A stretch of 64,000 bases of DNA, taken from positions 43,165 through 107,164 of the forward strand of contig NZ_SLVM01000011.1 in the NCBI RefSeq assembly GCF_004339675.1. The letters are read 5' to 3'. Shown here one piece after another: positions 49,048 to 58,469 of this stretch; positions within the stretch are counted from its first letter, which is position 1, and each line of letters starts with the position of its first letter. The notes under the pieces were generated by a model. That model made no database searches, was not told the origin of the DNA, and saw only the letters and a program-made list of their open reading frames with translations. This DNA comes from Rhodovulum steppense. GTDB taxonomy: Bacteria > Pseudomonadota > Alphaproteobacteria > Rhodobacterales > Rhodobacteraceae. The position numbers were made by a program, and so were the translations under genes.

Positions 49048-49844
49048 TCCGGGGCGCGCGACAGGATCGCCAGCGCCTCGGCATGGACCGCACGGTTGGC
49101 CGCCGCCAGCACACGCCCACCCTGATGCGCCGACCCGCCGCGCCAGTCGGTCACGATGCCGCCCGCCGCCTCGATCACCGCGATGGGGGCCTGGACGTCA
49201 TAGGCCTGCAAGCCCGCCTCCACCACAAGGTCGATCTGGCCCAGCGCGACCAGCGCATAGGCATAGCAATCCAGCCCGTAGCGCGTCAGCCGCACCTGCC
49301 CGGCAAGCGCGGCAAAGGCGCGGGCCTCTTCGGGGCTGCCGATCTCGGGGAAGGTGGTGAACAGCGACGCCTCGGCCAGCGGGCGCGGCGCGCGCGTTTG
49401 CAGCGGGTGACGCCCCGTGCGCGCCTGCAATTCGGCCAGGCCCAGCCCGCCGAGGAAACGCTCGCCGATATAGGGCTGGTCGATCAGGCCGAAGAACGGC
49501 CCGCTCTCGTCCGCCACCGCGATCAGAACCCCCCAGGTGGGCGTGCCGCACATGAAGCTGCGCGTGCCGTCCACCGGGTCCAGCACCCAGGTCAGCCCGC
49601 TGCTGCCCGCGACCCCGGCAAGTTCCTCGCCCAGGATCGCGTCATCCGGCCGCCGTTCGGCCAGAACCGCGCGCATCGCCGCCTCGGCCTCGCGGTCGGC
49701 CAGCGTGACCGGGTCGAACCCGGCACCGGCCTTGTTCTCGACCCCCAGCGCCGCAGCGCGGAAACGGGCAAGCGTCGCCGCACGCGCAGCATCCGCCAGC
49801 GCATGCGCGGTGGCGATCAGCTCGTCGGAGTCGAAACGGGGCAT
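49044..49844 (-). CDS. hisN: inositol-monophosphatase-fold phosphatase (HisN-like)
   Basis: A 266-residue phosphatase. GEELAG (about residues 73-78), WVLDPVDGTRSFMCGTPTWG (about 87-106) and the C-terminal YDVQAPIAVIEAAGG. DPVDGTRSF with the histidinol-phosphatase-like context suggests HisN, but 3'-nucleotidase-type relatives cannot be excluded. ATG follows AGGAGG by four bases. Convergent with guaD. Confidence 0.85.
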   Translation of the reverse strand: MPRFDSDELIATAHALADAARAATLARFRAAALGVENKAGAGFDPVTLADREAEAAMRAVLAERRPDDAILGEELAGVAGSSGLTWVLDPVDGTRSFMCGTPTWGVLIAVADESGPFFGLIDQPYIGERFLGGLGLAELQARTGRHPLQTRAPRPLAEASLFTTFPEIGSPEEARAFAALAGQVRLTRYGLDCYAYALVALGQIDLVVEAGLQAYDVQAPIAVIEAAGGIVTDWRGGSAHQGGRVLAAANRAVHAEALAILSRAPD

Positions 49845-49935
49845 TCTGCCTCCTGGCTGGCCTGCGGAATGCGGGGCGCACCTCGCCCCTGGCCCGGGCG
49901 GTATCCGCCCGGCCGGGTTCCGTCAAGCGCGCGCG

Positions 49936-50304
49936 TCAGGCGACGTCGCTCAGCACCCGCGCCAGTTCGAACAACCGGCGCCGCTGGTTTTCCGGGATCG
50001 CATAGTAGGAGCGCACCAGTTCCAGCGCCTCCTTGTCTGACAGGATGTCGTCGGGCATGCCTTGCCCGTCGGCCTCTGCCATCCTGCCATCCAGCCCTTC
50101 GAAGAAGAAACTGACCGCCACGTCGAGCGCATCGGCGATGTCCCACAGCCGGGACGCGCTGACGCGGTTCATGCCGGTCTCGTATTTCTGGATCTGCTGG
50201 AACTTGATGCCGACCTTTTCCGCCAGCTGCTGCTGGGTCATGCCGACCATCCAGCGCCGATGTCGTATGCGTTTGCCAACATGTACGTCTACGGGGTGTT
50301 TCAT
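49936..50304 (-). CDS. XRE-family transcriptional regulator
   Basis: A 122-residue regulator. HTH residues about 20-60 (MVGMTQQQLAEKVGIKFQQIQKYETGMNRVSASRLWDIAD). The C-terminal half is acidic and helical. GAGGAG lies eight bases before the ATG. Targets unknown. It is separated from hisN by 91 bases. Confidence 0.9.
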   Translation of the reverse strand: MKHPVDVHVGKRIRHRRWMVGMTQQQLAEKVGIKFQQIQKYETGMNRVSASRLWDIADALDVAVSFFFEGLDGRMAEADGQGMPDDILSDKEALELVRSYYAIPENQRRRLFELARVLSDVA

Positions 50305-50329
50305 AAGCGAACTCCTCTAACACCCGAAT

Positions 50330-50367
50330 ATAAAGCAAGTTGCGTGCCAAACTGACCAATAAAGCAA
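50330..50367. promoter_or_regulatory. paired ATAAAGCAA repeats upstream of the XRE gene
   Basis: ATAAAGCAA at 50330-50338 and 50359-50367, 29 bases apart, each followed by a GCGTG. They lie 26 and 55 bases upstream of the XRE start, in a 330-bp divergent region (50305-50634) that is AT-richer than its flanks. They may be autoregulatory operators. The rest of the gap shows no gene I can support. Confidence 0.4.
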
Positions 50368-50634
50368 CCAATGCGTGTAGTTTTGCATCAAGATGCTGTC
50401 GAAGAAAGAAATTTATTTTCGCGAAGGGTGCCGGGAGGGGCCTATTTCTGGTTAAGTAGGCTAAGTCATGCTCGCGCAAGGGTTGCGGGCCGCGAGAATC
50501 CGCCGATTGCTTTGCGTTTTGCAATGCGTATTGGCCGCACGCGGTTTGCAAACTGCGAAGGATCGGCCGCTGGCACCCGCTCGTCGCCGCCGTTACCGTC
50601 CGTCGGGAATCAGCCGCGAGAGGAGACAGACATC

Positions 50635-51597
50635 ATGCGCGCCTTCCGGATCGCCGAGTTCGGCGCCCCCCCGCAGTTCGACAGCATCGCGATGCCCGAC
50701 CCCGGGCCGGGCGCGGTCCGTGTGCGGATCGCGGCCTGCGGCCTGAACTTCGCCGATCTGCTGATGATCGAGGGGCGCTATCAGGAACGCCCGCCCCTGC
50801 CCGTGACGCTGGGCATGGAGCTTGCAGGCACCGTCGAGGCGCTGGGCGCGGGCGTCGATCCGGGGCTTCTGGGCCGTCGCGTCGCGGTCTTCGCCGGATC
50901 GGGCGGGCTGGCCGAGGCGGGCTGCTTCCCGGCCGCGCGCTGCGTCCCGCTGCCCGAGGGCATGACCTTCGAGGCGGCGGCGGCGTTCCAGGTCGCCTAT
51001 GGCACCAGCCATGTCGCGCTGGACCACAAGGCGCGGCTGGCCCCGGGCGAAACGCTTCTGGTGCTGGGCGCGGCGGGCGGCGTGGGGCTGACCGCGGTCG
51101 AGATCGGCAAGCGGATGGGCGCCCGCGTGATCGCCTGCGCCCGCGGGTCCGAGCGGCTGGAGGTGGCCCGCGCGGCGGGCGCCGATCACCTGATCGACAG
51201 CGATGCGGGCGGTCTGCGCGAGGCGGTCAAGGCGCTGGGCGGTGCCGATGTGGTCTATGACCCGGTTGGCGGCGACCTGTTCACCGAGGCGATGCGGGCC
51301 TGCAAGCCCGAGGCGCGGATCCTGGTGATCGGCTTTGCCTCGGGCGACGTGCCGCAGATCAAGGCCAATCACCTGATGGTCAAGAACCTGACGGTGATCG
51401 GCCTTTACTGGGGCGGTTACCTGGCCTTCCGTCCCGAGGTGCTGACCGACAGCCTGACGACGCTGTTCCGCTGGCATTCCGAGGGCGGGCTGAGCCCGCA
51501 TGTCAGCCATGTCCTGCCGCTCGACCGCGCGGACGAGGCGCTGGCATTGTTGCGTGAACGCAAGGCGACGGGCAAGGTCGTGGTGACGATGGGCTGA
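50635..51597 (+). CDS. NADPH:quinone oxidoreductase-like (MDR family)
   Basis: A 320-residue zinc-independent medium-chain reductase. N-terminal part IAACGLNFADLLMIEGRYQERP, a nucleotide site LGAAGGVGLTAVEIGK (about residues 144-159), and the typical YDPVGGDLF. Lacks the zinc-binding Cys pattern. The substrate is not known. GAGAGGAGA precedes the ATG. Confidence 0.9.
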   Translation: MRAFRIAEFGAPPQFDSIAMPDPGPGAVRVRIAACGLNFADLLMIEGRYQERPPLPVTLGMELAGTVEALGAGVDPGLLGRRVAVFAGSGGLAEAGCFPAARCVPLPEGMTFEAAAAFQVAYGTSHVALDHKARLAPGETLLVLGAAGGVGLTAVEIGKRMGARVIACARGSERLEVARAAGADHLIDSDAGGLREAVKALGGADVVYDPVGGDLFTEAMRACKPEARILVIGFASGDVPQIKANHLMVKNLTVIGLYWGGYLAFRPEVLTDSLTTLFRWHSEGGLSPHVSHVLPLDRADEALALLRERKATGKVVVTMG

Positions 51598-51902
51598 ACC
51601 GGCCCGCGCCCGACCCGGTGCAGGGGGGTGCCGCCCCCCGTGACGCGGTTCAGGTGGTTTGATGCCGGGGCGAAAGGATGGCACGCCTTTTCAGTGGGTT
51701 GTGATGGGGCTGGGTCGCAAGGTTTGATGCCGCTGGGCGGGATCGGGGCCGGGGACGGGGCGAACGCGCAATCTTGCAGTAGAAAAAGCCAATGAAAGCA
51801 ATGGGGTCTTGCAGGGATCATGCGCAAAAACGCGCATGACGCACGATCTATTGCCAGTCACCAAGCCACGGGTTGTCAGCGAAGTCCTGGGCCAGCCGAT
51901 CC
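51598..51902. other. 305-bp gap, mostly featureless
   Basis: It starts with a short GC hairpin (GGGGGG 51623-51628 and CCCCCC 51634-51639) that may end the oxidoreductase transcript. The rest has no gene I can support. Confidence 0.4.
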
Positions 51903-52373
51903 TCAACGCGCCGTGGCGTCGGGGGCGCGCAGGTCCTCCTGCATGATCAGCGCCTGGGCGGCGGCCAGGTCCACAGGAAGTGCCTCCATCTTCAAGCGAA
52001 GCTCGTGGACGGCTCGATGAAGGACCGGCCGGAACGGCCGCATATCGAGGAACACCGCGAGCGCGCGGTCCACCTCCTGGCTGCGGGCCGGCTCCTGCCG
52101 AAGAAGGGTGAAGCGCACGAGCGCGACCGATGCGGCCCTGTCCTGCAACTCCCCCCAGACTTGAGGCGTTGCCGATCCCGGCCCCTTATCGCCCGCCTCA
52201 AGCATCTTGACGAAGCGCTGCGGCACCCGCCCACGCGAGCGCCACGACGATATCGTGCTCTGGTCGATACCGGGCACCCGAGCGCCGCGCCGGCAAGAGC
52301 GCCCTTCCCGCCTGGTGGCAGAAGCCTCGGCCCGGCCGACAATGCCGGACAATGCCGGGCGGTGCCAGGCCAT
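51903..52373 (-). pseudogene. HTH protein, possibly frameshifted
   Basis: A 156-residue frame whose C-terminal two thirds look real (VPGIDQSTISSWRSRGRVP, then a long helical region to the end), resembling a phage CI-like HTH. The first 32 residues are Arg/Gly-rich and unlike a protein. In the adjacent frame, just upstream, GGKGALAGAALG looks like the start of an HTH. A frameshift near 52,280 would join them. Either the start is later than the ORF suggests, or the gene is damaged. Confidence 0.5.
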
Positions 52374-52465
52374 CCGGGATAGCCCCCGGACCTCGACCCT
52401 CTTCCGGTATCAAACCCCTTGTAACCCCCTGTCAGAACCACCCGTAACGACACACAGGCCGACCC

Positions 52466-52514
52466 GCCGGGGGCGCTGCCCCCGGACCCCCGGGGTATTT
52501 CGGCCAAGAAGAAA
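52466..52514. repeat. 68-bp repeat family, diverged inverted copy C
   Basis: On the minus strand it reads TTTCTTCTTGGCCGAAATAC, then CCCCGGGGGTCCGGGGGCAGCGCCCCC: the same elements as copies A and B in the same order, with a shorter middle. It lies upstream of the HTH frame. Confidence 0.7.
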
Positions 52515-52590
52515 CACCAGGAAGAAGCGCGGGGCCAAGGAGCCGGGCGGGTGGCATCCCGCCGCCGACGGCCCGCGCAGGGACAGGGGA

Positions 52591-52815
52591 TCACTTGATG
52601 TAGTGGTCGATCACCCGGGCGAAGACAGCGGGCAATTGCTCGACCGTATAGCCCCTGGGGTTCTGCATCACCGCCAGCGCGATCAGCCCGCCCGAGATCA
52701 GCACCATGATCGCCCCCGCCCGGGGCGCGTGGCCATGGGCGAAGGCCGACAGCAATGCGGGCACCGCCAGCAGGCCGACGATGCTGCCGATCACCAGATA
52801 GAGATCCGCCTGCAT
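52591..52815 (-). CDS. small membrane protein
   Basis: A 74-residue protein with two hydrophobic helices (about residues 5-23 and 33-50). No family recognised by name. It follows pyk on the same strand by 32 bases, so it may be co-transcribed with it. Confidence 0.7.
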   Translation of the reverse strand: MQADLYLVIGSIVGLLAVPALLSAFAHGHAPRAGAIMVLISGGLIALAVMQNPRGYTVEQLPAVFARVIDHYIK

Positions 52816-52847
52816 GGCGCTGCTCCGGTCTGATTGCGCTGCGCCGA

Positions 52848-54293
52848 TTATTCCGGTTCGACGTTGAAGATCAACCGTTCCTCGCAGGGGGCGACGCGCA
52901 GGATGTTGGTCGAGCCGGGGATGTTGAAGGGCAGGCCCGCGATCACGATGATCCGGTCCTCGCCATCGCCATAGCCGCCCGCGCGGGCTGCGCGCGCGGC
53001 GCTGACCACCGCCATCTTGAAGCGTTCGACCTTGTCGTTGAAGAAGCAGTTGATGCCCCAGGACAGGCAGAGCCTGCGCGCCGTGGCGGCATAGGGTGTC
53101 AGCGCCAGGATCGGCACGCGCGGGCGTTCGCGCGCGGTCTTGAGCGCGGTGGTGCCGCTTTCGGTGAAGCAGCAGATCGCCTTGATGTCGGTGGTCTCGG
53201 CGATCTCGCGCGCGGCGGCCACGATCCCGTCGGCCACGGTCGTCCGGCTGGCCTGGCGGCTCGATTCGATGATGGTGCGATAGGTCGGGTCGCTTTCGAC
53301 CTCGACCGCCACGTTGTTCATCGTGGTCACCGCCTCGATCGGGTACTGGCCCGCCGCGGATTCCGCCGACAGCATCACCGCATCCGCGCCTTCATAGATC
53401 GCGGTGGCGACGTCCGAGACCTCGGCCCGGGTGGGCATCGGGCTTTCGATCATGCTTTCCAGCATCTGGGTGGCGACGATCACGGGCTTGGCCGCCGTGC
53501 GACAGGCGCGCACCAGCCGCTTCTGGATCGGGGGGACGTTCTGGACGGGGATCTCCACCCCCAGATCGCCGCGCGCCACCATGATCCCGTCCGACACGGC
53601 CAGGATCTCGTCGAAGCATTTCACCGCGGCGGGCTTCTCGATCTTGGACAGGATCGCGGCGCGCTCGCCGATGATGGCACGCGCCTCGGTCACGTCCTCG
53701 GGGCGCTGCACGAAACTCAGCGCGATCCAGTCGACACCGAGTTCCAGCACGAAGGCCAGGTCGCGCCGGTCCTTGTCGGACAGGGCGGCCAGCGGCAGCA
53801 CCACATCGGGCACGTTCACGCCCTTGCGGTTCGAGATCGTGCCGCCCACGATCACCTCGCAATCCGCGAAATCGGGACCGCATGCCCTGACCCGCAGCCG
53901 GATCTTGCCGTCATTGACCAGCAGCGTCGCGCCCGGTTCCAGCGCGGCGAAGATCTCGGGATGGGGCAGTTGCACCCGATGCGCCTCGCCCGGGGTGGGG
54001 TCGAGATCGAGCCGGAAATCCTGTCCGTCCTCCAGTTCCGCCGCGCCATTGGCAAAGACCCCGCAGCGCAGTTTCGGTCCCTGAAGATCGGCCAGGATCG
54101 CGATGGGCCGTCCGGTATCCTGTTCGATCTGGCGGATGATCGCGTGGCGGCGCGCGATTTCCTCATGCGCGCCATGGCTCATGTTCAGGCGGAACACATC
54201 GGCGCCCGCCTCGAACAGGTTGCGGATCATGTCGTAATCGTCGGAGGCCGGACCCAGCGTGGCCACGACCTTGAGGTTGCGTAGACGTCTCAT
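52848..54293 (-). CDS. pyk: pyruvate kinase
   Basis: A 481-residue enzyme of lower glycolysis. NLKVVATLGPAS, FRLNMSHG, LADLQGPKLRCG, LSKIEKPAA and VARGDLGVEIP are all present. The ATG at 54293 gives MRRLRNLKVVATLGPAS; the upstream in-frame extension is not family sequence. The GCAGG before the ATG is close, so the ribosome site is weak. Confidence 0.96.
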   Translation of the reverse strand: MRRLRNLKVVATLGPASDDYDMIRNLFEAGADVFRLNMSHGAHEEIARRHAIIRQIEQDTGRPIAILADLQGPKLRCGVFANGAAELEDGQDFRLDLDPTPGEAHRVQLPHPEIFAALEPGATLLVNDGKIRLRVRACGPDFADCEVIVGGTISNRKGVNVPDVVLPLAALSDKDRRDLAFVLELGVDWIALSFVQRPEDVTEARAIIGERAAILSKIEKPAAVKCFDEILAVSDGIMVARGDLGVEIPVQNVPPIQKRLVRACRTAAKPVIVATQMLESMIESPMPTRAEVSDVATAIYEGADAVMLSAESAAGQYPIEAVTTMNNVAVEVESDPTYRTIIESSRQASRTTVADGIVAAAREIAETTDIKAICCFTESGTTALKTARERPRVPILALTPYAATARRLCLSWGINCFFNDKVERFKMAVVSAARAARAGGYGDGEDRIIVIAGLPFNIPGSTNILRVAPCEERLIFNVEPE

Positions 54294-54435
54294 CCTGCCC
54301 CATCGTTTGGCTGAAGCCCGGCGCGGGTGTATGCCCCGGTACACACACTCTCTAGGGCAAAACCCGGCCCGGTGACAACTGGTGCTTCTGCCGCGGCTGT
54401 CCTATAGGTTTGTCACCGTGAAAGATGACACGCAC

Positions 54436-55173
54436 ATGACCTTTCGGCCGTTCGAGACGATCGAGGCGGGGCGCATGTCCCGCTGGCTGGTGACCTGCGA
54501 CCATGCCACCAATATCGTGCCGCCCTCGGTGAACGGGGGCGATCTGGGGATCGCGGCGGCGGACATGGCCCGGCACATCGCCTGGGATCCGGGCGCGGCG
54601 GGCGTGGCGCGGCATCTGGCCGAAATGCTGGGGGCACCTTACGTCGCAAGCCGCTTCTCGCGGCTGGTGATCGACCCGAACCGGGGCGAGGACGATCCGA
54701 CGCTGGTGATGCGGCTTTACGACGGCACCGTGATCCCGGCGAACCGCGCCGTGGACGAGGCCGAGACCCAGCGGCGCCTGGCGGCGTTCTGGCGGCCCTA
54801 TGATGCGGAACTGGCGCGTCTGGCGCGGCGTCCGGGCACGGTCTTCGTTTCGATCCACAGCTTCACGCCGCGCCTTGCCGGGCGCGATCCGCGGCCCTGG
54901 CAGATCGGCATCCTGCATGCCGCCGACGACCGGCTGGCGCGGCCCCTGATCGACCGGCTGCGGCGCGAGCCCGATCTGTGCGTGGGCGAGAACGAGCCCT
55001 ATGGCGGCCATCTGCCGGGCGATGCGATCGACCGGCACGCCATCGCCAACGGGTTGCCCAATGTGCTGATCGAACTGCGCAACGACGTGATCGCGACCGA
55101 GGCCGACCAGATCGGCTGGGCCGAGCGGCTGGCGCCGATCCTGACCGGGGTGCTGGCCGAAACCGGGCTTTGA
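54436..55173 (+). CDS. N-formylglutamate amidohydrolase family
   Basis: A 245-residue protein. LVTCDHATNIVPP (about residues 19-31), FSRLVIDPNRGEDD and SIHSFTPR match the family. The true role may be another formyl- or acyl-amino acid hydrolysis. Start at 54436 is chosen as the first ATG that leaves the family start; a GTG at 54418 and ATG at 54475 are alternatives. Divergent from pyk. Confidence 0.88.
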   Translation: MTFRPFETIEAGRMSRWLVTCDHATNIVPPSVNGGDLGIAAADMARHIAWDPGAAGVARHLAEMLGAPYVASRFSRLVIDPNRGEDDPTLVMRLYDGTVIPANRAVDEAETQRRLAAFWRPYDAELARLARRPGTVFVSIHSFTPRLAGRDPRPWQIGILHAADDRLARPLIDRLRREPDLCVGENEPYGGHLPGDAIDRHAIANGLPNVLIELRNDVIATEADQIGWAERLAPILTGVLAETGL

Positions 55174-55190
55174 CAGGAGGAGGACCAACC

Positions 55191-55505
55191 ATGGACGACG
55201 CCACCCGCACCGAGATCGAGGCCGCCGCTTTCCGCAGGCTGCGCCGGCACCTGATGGAGGATCGGCCCGATGTGCAGAATATCGACCTGATGAATCTTGC
55301 GGGCTTCTGCCGCAACTGCCTGTCGCGCTGGGTGCAGGAGGCCGCCGCCGAGCGTGGCATCGCGATGTCCCAGGCCGAGGCGCGCGCCGATTTCTACGGC
55401 ATGCCCTATGACGACTGGAAGGCCGCGCACCGGACCGAGGCAAGCCCCGAGAAACAGGACGCCTTCGACAGGGCCTTTGCCCAGAATGTCGGCCCGCGCG
55501 ACTGA
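55191..55505 (+). CDS. DUF1244 family protein
   Basis: A 104-residue protein. The motif NLAGFCRNCLSRWVQEAA (residues about 35-52) and FYGMPYDDWKA are family hallmarks. Function unknown. AGGAGGAGG lies nine bases before the ATG; the gene follows the amidohydrolase by 17 bases. Confidence 0.92.
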   Translation: MDDATRTEIEAAAFRRLRRHLMEDRPDVQNIDLMNLAGFCRNCLSRWVQEAAAERGIAMSQAEARADFYGMPYDDWKAAHRTEASPEKQDAFDRAFAQNVGPRD

Positions 55506-55578
55506 TCCGGGCTGACCTGCATCAAGGCATGCCATCCCGGTTCTGCCAGACTGGCCGCGCCTGACCCGGAGCCTGCCC

Positions 55579-56214
55579 ATGCGTCCCGCCGAGCAATTGT
55601 CGCAATTCGTGGCCGAGGCGCTGGCCGCCGGGCGCAGCCGCGCCGAGATTGCCGCGGCCCTGCGTGCGGCCGGCTGGACCGAGACCGAGACCGCCGAGGC
55701 GCTGGGCGCCTGGGCAGAGGGCGATTTCCTGCCCCCGGTGCCGCGCCCGCGCCCCTATCTTTCGGCGCGCGAGGCCTTCGTCTACGGGTTGATGTTCCTC
55801 GCGCTTGCCATGACCACCTGGCATGTCACCGCGCTGGGTTTCCGGCTGATCGACCGCTGGATTCCGTCGCTGACCGATCCTGCGACCTATTCTTCGGCCG
55901 ATGCGATCCGCTGGTCGATCGCCTCGCTCGTGGTGTTCTTCCCGCTCTTTCTCATCCTCAACGAACGCACCGCCCGGGCAGCGCGGCGGAACCAGGGGCT
56001 GCGGCGCTCGGCGGCGCGGCGCTGGTTCGGGCATCTGACGCTGTTCCTGGCCACGCTGGCGCTGCTGGGCGACCTGATCGCGGTCATCTACGCGGCGCTG
56101 GGCGGCGACCTGACGCTGCGCTTCCTTGCCAAGGCGGGGCTGGTCGCGGTGACGGCGGGCATCGTGCTGGCCTATTTCCGCGGCGAGATGGCGGAGCCCG
56201 ACGATGCGGCCTGA
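55579..56214 (+). CDS. DUF5671-type membrane protein
   Basis: A 211-residue protein: a short helical N-terminus (about residues 1-45), then four hydrophobic helices (about 70-90, 112-130, 148-170, 178-200). I read the membrane part as DUF5671. Function unknown. Its end overlaps the next gene by 11 bases. Confidence 0.8.
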   Translation: MRPAEQLSQFVAEALAAGRSRAEIAAALRAAGWTETETAEALGAWAEGDFLPPVPRPRPYLSAREAFVYGLMFLALAMTTWHVTALGFRLIDRWIPSLTDPATYSSADAIRWSIASLVVFFPLFLILNERTARAARRNQGLRRSAARRWFGHLTLFLATLALLGDLIAVIYAALGGDLTLRFLAKAGLVAVTAGIVLAYFRGEMAEPDDAA

Positions 56215-56593
56215 GACGCTTGCCCGCACGCTGCTGGCCATCCTTGTCGTGGGGCTGGTGGGGCTTGGCCTGCTGGCCACGGGCGGGCCGGGCAAGGGGC
56301 GGATGGAAAAGCGTGACGTCACCCGGCTGACCGATCTGCAGGCGCTGGCCGATCTCGCCTATTGTCTGGCCGGGACCGGGGACCTGCCCGAAACCCTCGC
56401 GCCAAGCGATGCCTGCCCGCGCGAGATCCGCCCGGCCGATCCCTTTACCGGCGCGCCCTATCGCTACGAAAGGCTTGCCGGGGGCGCGTTCCGGCTGTGC
56501 GCGGATTTCGAGGATGCCGAGTGGCTGCGCAGCACCCGCCGCAGCGATCTCGATCCTGCAACGGGCTGTCTGGTCTTTCCTCCGCGGCCCTGA
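56204..56593 (+). CDS. hypothetical protein with an N-terminal helix
   Basis: A 129-residue protein with one hydrophobic helix (about residues 8-27), then a soluble part. There are four Cys that could form two disulfides (CLAGTG, ACP, LCAD and GCL). Coupled to the DUF5671-type gene by overlap, so the two may form a complex. No family recognised. Confidence 0.7.
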   Translation: MRPETLARTLLAILVVGLVGLGLLATGGPGKGRMEKRDVTRLTDLQALADLAYCLAGTGDLPETLAPSDACPREIRPADPFTGAPYRYERLAGGAFRLCADFEDAEWLRSTRRSDLDPATGCLVFPPRP

Positions 56594-56731
56594 AAACGGC
56601 CCCGGGCCGCCCCCTTCCGCAATGCGGATTTCGCGATAGACTGACCCCGACTCGGCCCGAACGCGCCGCCCCGACCGCAAGGCAGGGGGCGGCGTTTCCG
56701 GATCCGGGACATCCCGATGCCGAGGAGCGCC

Positions 56732-58378
56732 ATGACCCCGCACAGCTCGCCCCTGCTCCAGTTCACGCCGAAACTCGTCTCGGTCCTGGCCGAGGGCTAC
56801 GGGCTGCGCCAGTTCCGCGCCGACCTGGTCGCGGGGCTGACCGTGGCGGTGGTGGCGCTGCCGCTGTCGCTGGCCATCGCGATCGCCTCTGGTGTGCCGC
56901 CCGATCGCGGGCTGGTCACGGCCATCGTGGGCGGCTTCCTCGTCTCCTTCCTCGGCGGCAGCCGCTACCAGATCGGCGGCCCGGCGGGCGCCTTCATCGT
57001 GCTGGTGCTGGCGACCGTGCAGCGCCACGGGCTGGACGGGCTGATGCTGGCCACCTTCCTGTCGGGGCTGATGCTGACCGCGCTGGGCGCGTTCCGGCTG
57101 GGCGGCTTCGTCAAGTTCATCCCCTATCCGGTGACGGTGGGATTCACCGCCGGCATCGGCCTGATCATCCTGGCCAGCCAGATGCGCCCCTTTCTGGGGC
57201 TCACGCTCGACGGCCCGGAACCCGGCCCCTTCCTCGAAAAGCTGCCCGTCCTGTGGGCGGCGATGCCGACGCTGAGTCCCCTGAACCTGCTGCTGGGCAT
57301 CGGCACCTTCGCCTTCATCCTGGTGCAGCGCCGCCATGCGCCGCGCTTTCCGGGCATGCTGGCGGCGATCGCGCTGGCGGGGCTGACGGTCTGGCTGCTG
57401 AAACTCGACGTGCCGACCATCGGCTCGGCCTTCGGCGGCATCGCGCAAAGCCTGCCCGCCCCCGCGCTGCCCGCGTTCACATGGGACAAGGTGCTGGCCG
57501 TTCTGCCCGACGCGCTGGCCTTCACGCTGCTGGGCGCGATCGAGTCGCTGCTGTCCGCGGTGGTGGCGGATTCGATGACCGGGCGACGGCATCGCTCGAA
57601 CGTGGAACTGATCGGGCAGGGCATCGCCAACATGGGCGCGGCCTGTTTCGGCGGGTTCTGCGTCACCGGCACCATCGCGCGCACCGCGACCAATGTGCGC
57701 GCGGGGGCGCATGGCCCCGTCGCGGGCATGATCCACGCGCTTGCGCTGCTGGCCGTGGTGCTGCTGCTGGCCCCGCTGGCCAGTGCCATCCCCATCGCGG
57801 CGCTTGCGGGCGTGCTGATCTCGGTCTCGCTGCACATGGTCGACGTCAAGGCCATCGTGACGCTGGCCCGCACCTCGCGCGCCGAGGCGGTGGTGCTGCT
57901 GGCAACCCTGGTGACCACCGTGCTGCGCGACCTGACCGAGGCGATCATCCTTGGCCTTGCGCTGGGTGCGCTGGTCTTCCTGCACCGCATGGCGCAGATG
58001 AGCGGGGTCGACGCCACCATGGACGAGACCGACACCGAATCCCGCCCCGAGGATCGCGGCGAAACCCGCCAGACGGTCGTGCTGCGCCTTACGGGGGCCT
58101 ATTTCTTCGGCTCGGCCCCGGTGATCGAAAGCGTGCTGGACCGGATCGTGGCGCGGCCCCGCCACCTGATCCTCGACCTTGCCGATGTGCCGGTGCTCGA
58201 CATGACCGGCGCGCATTCGCTGTCGGGCTTCATCCGGAAGGCGCTCGATCAGGGGATGGCGGTGACGCTCGCCGGGCCGCATCCCCAGCATATGGACCTG
58301 CTGCGCGCCGCGGGCCTGCCCCGGGACGCCGCCACCGCCCCCGACACAAGGTCCGCGCGTGCCCGGATCCCCGACTGA
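56732..58378 (+). CDS. SulP-family anion transporter
   Basis: A 548-residue inner-membrane transporter: membrane domain to about residue 420 (for example VAGLTVAVVALPLSLAIAIA and GGSRYQIGGPAGAFI), then a C-terminal STAS domain (about 435-535, LILDLADVPVLDMTGAHSL). The substrate may be sulfate, bicarbonate or a dicarboxylate. ATG at 56732 has GAGGAG five bases before it; 56717 is possible. Converges on the aminotransferase. Confidence 0.93.
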   Translation: MTPHSSPLLQFTPKLVSVLAEGYGLRQFRADLVAGLTVAVVALPLSLAIAIASGVPPDRGLVTAIVGGFLVSFLGGSRYQIGGPAGAFIVLVLATVQRHGLDGLMLATFLSGLMLTALGAFRLGGFVKFIPYPVTVGFTAGIGLIILASQMRPFLGLTLDGPEPGPFLEKLPVLWAAMPTLSPLNLLLGIGTFAFILVQRRHAPRFPGMLAAIALAGLTVWLLKLDVPTIGSAFGGIAQSLPAPALPAFTWDKVLAVLPDALAFTLLGAIESLLSAVVADSMTGRRHRSNVELIGQGIANMGAACFGGFCVTGTIARTATNVRAGAHGPVAGMIHALALLAVVLLLAPLASAIPIAALAGVLISVSLHMVDVKAIVTLARTSRAEAVVLLATLVTTVLRDLTEAIILGLALGALVFLHRMAQMSGVDATMDETDTESRPEDRGETRQTVVLRLTGAYFFGSAPVIESVLDRIVARPRHLILDLADVPVLDMTGAHSLSGFIRKALDQGMAVTLAGPHPQHMDLLRAAGLPRDAATAPDTRSARARIPD

Positions 58379-58396
58379 TCCGGGGCTGTCCCCTGC

Positions 58397-58464
58397 TTCT
58401 TCTTGGCCCAAATACCCCGGGGGGAGTCCGCAAGGACGGGGGGCAGCGCCCCCCTGCGCCGGTG
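58397..58464. repeat. 68-bp dispersed repeat, copy B
   Basis: Identical to 45599-45666. Sits between convergent genes (SulP end 58378, aminotransferase end 58470), with the same orientation as copy A. Confidence 0.85.
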
Positions 58465-58469
58465 CCGCT

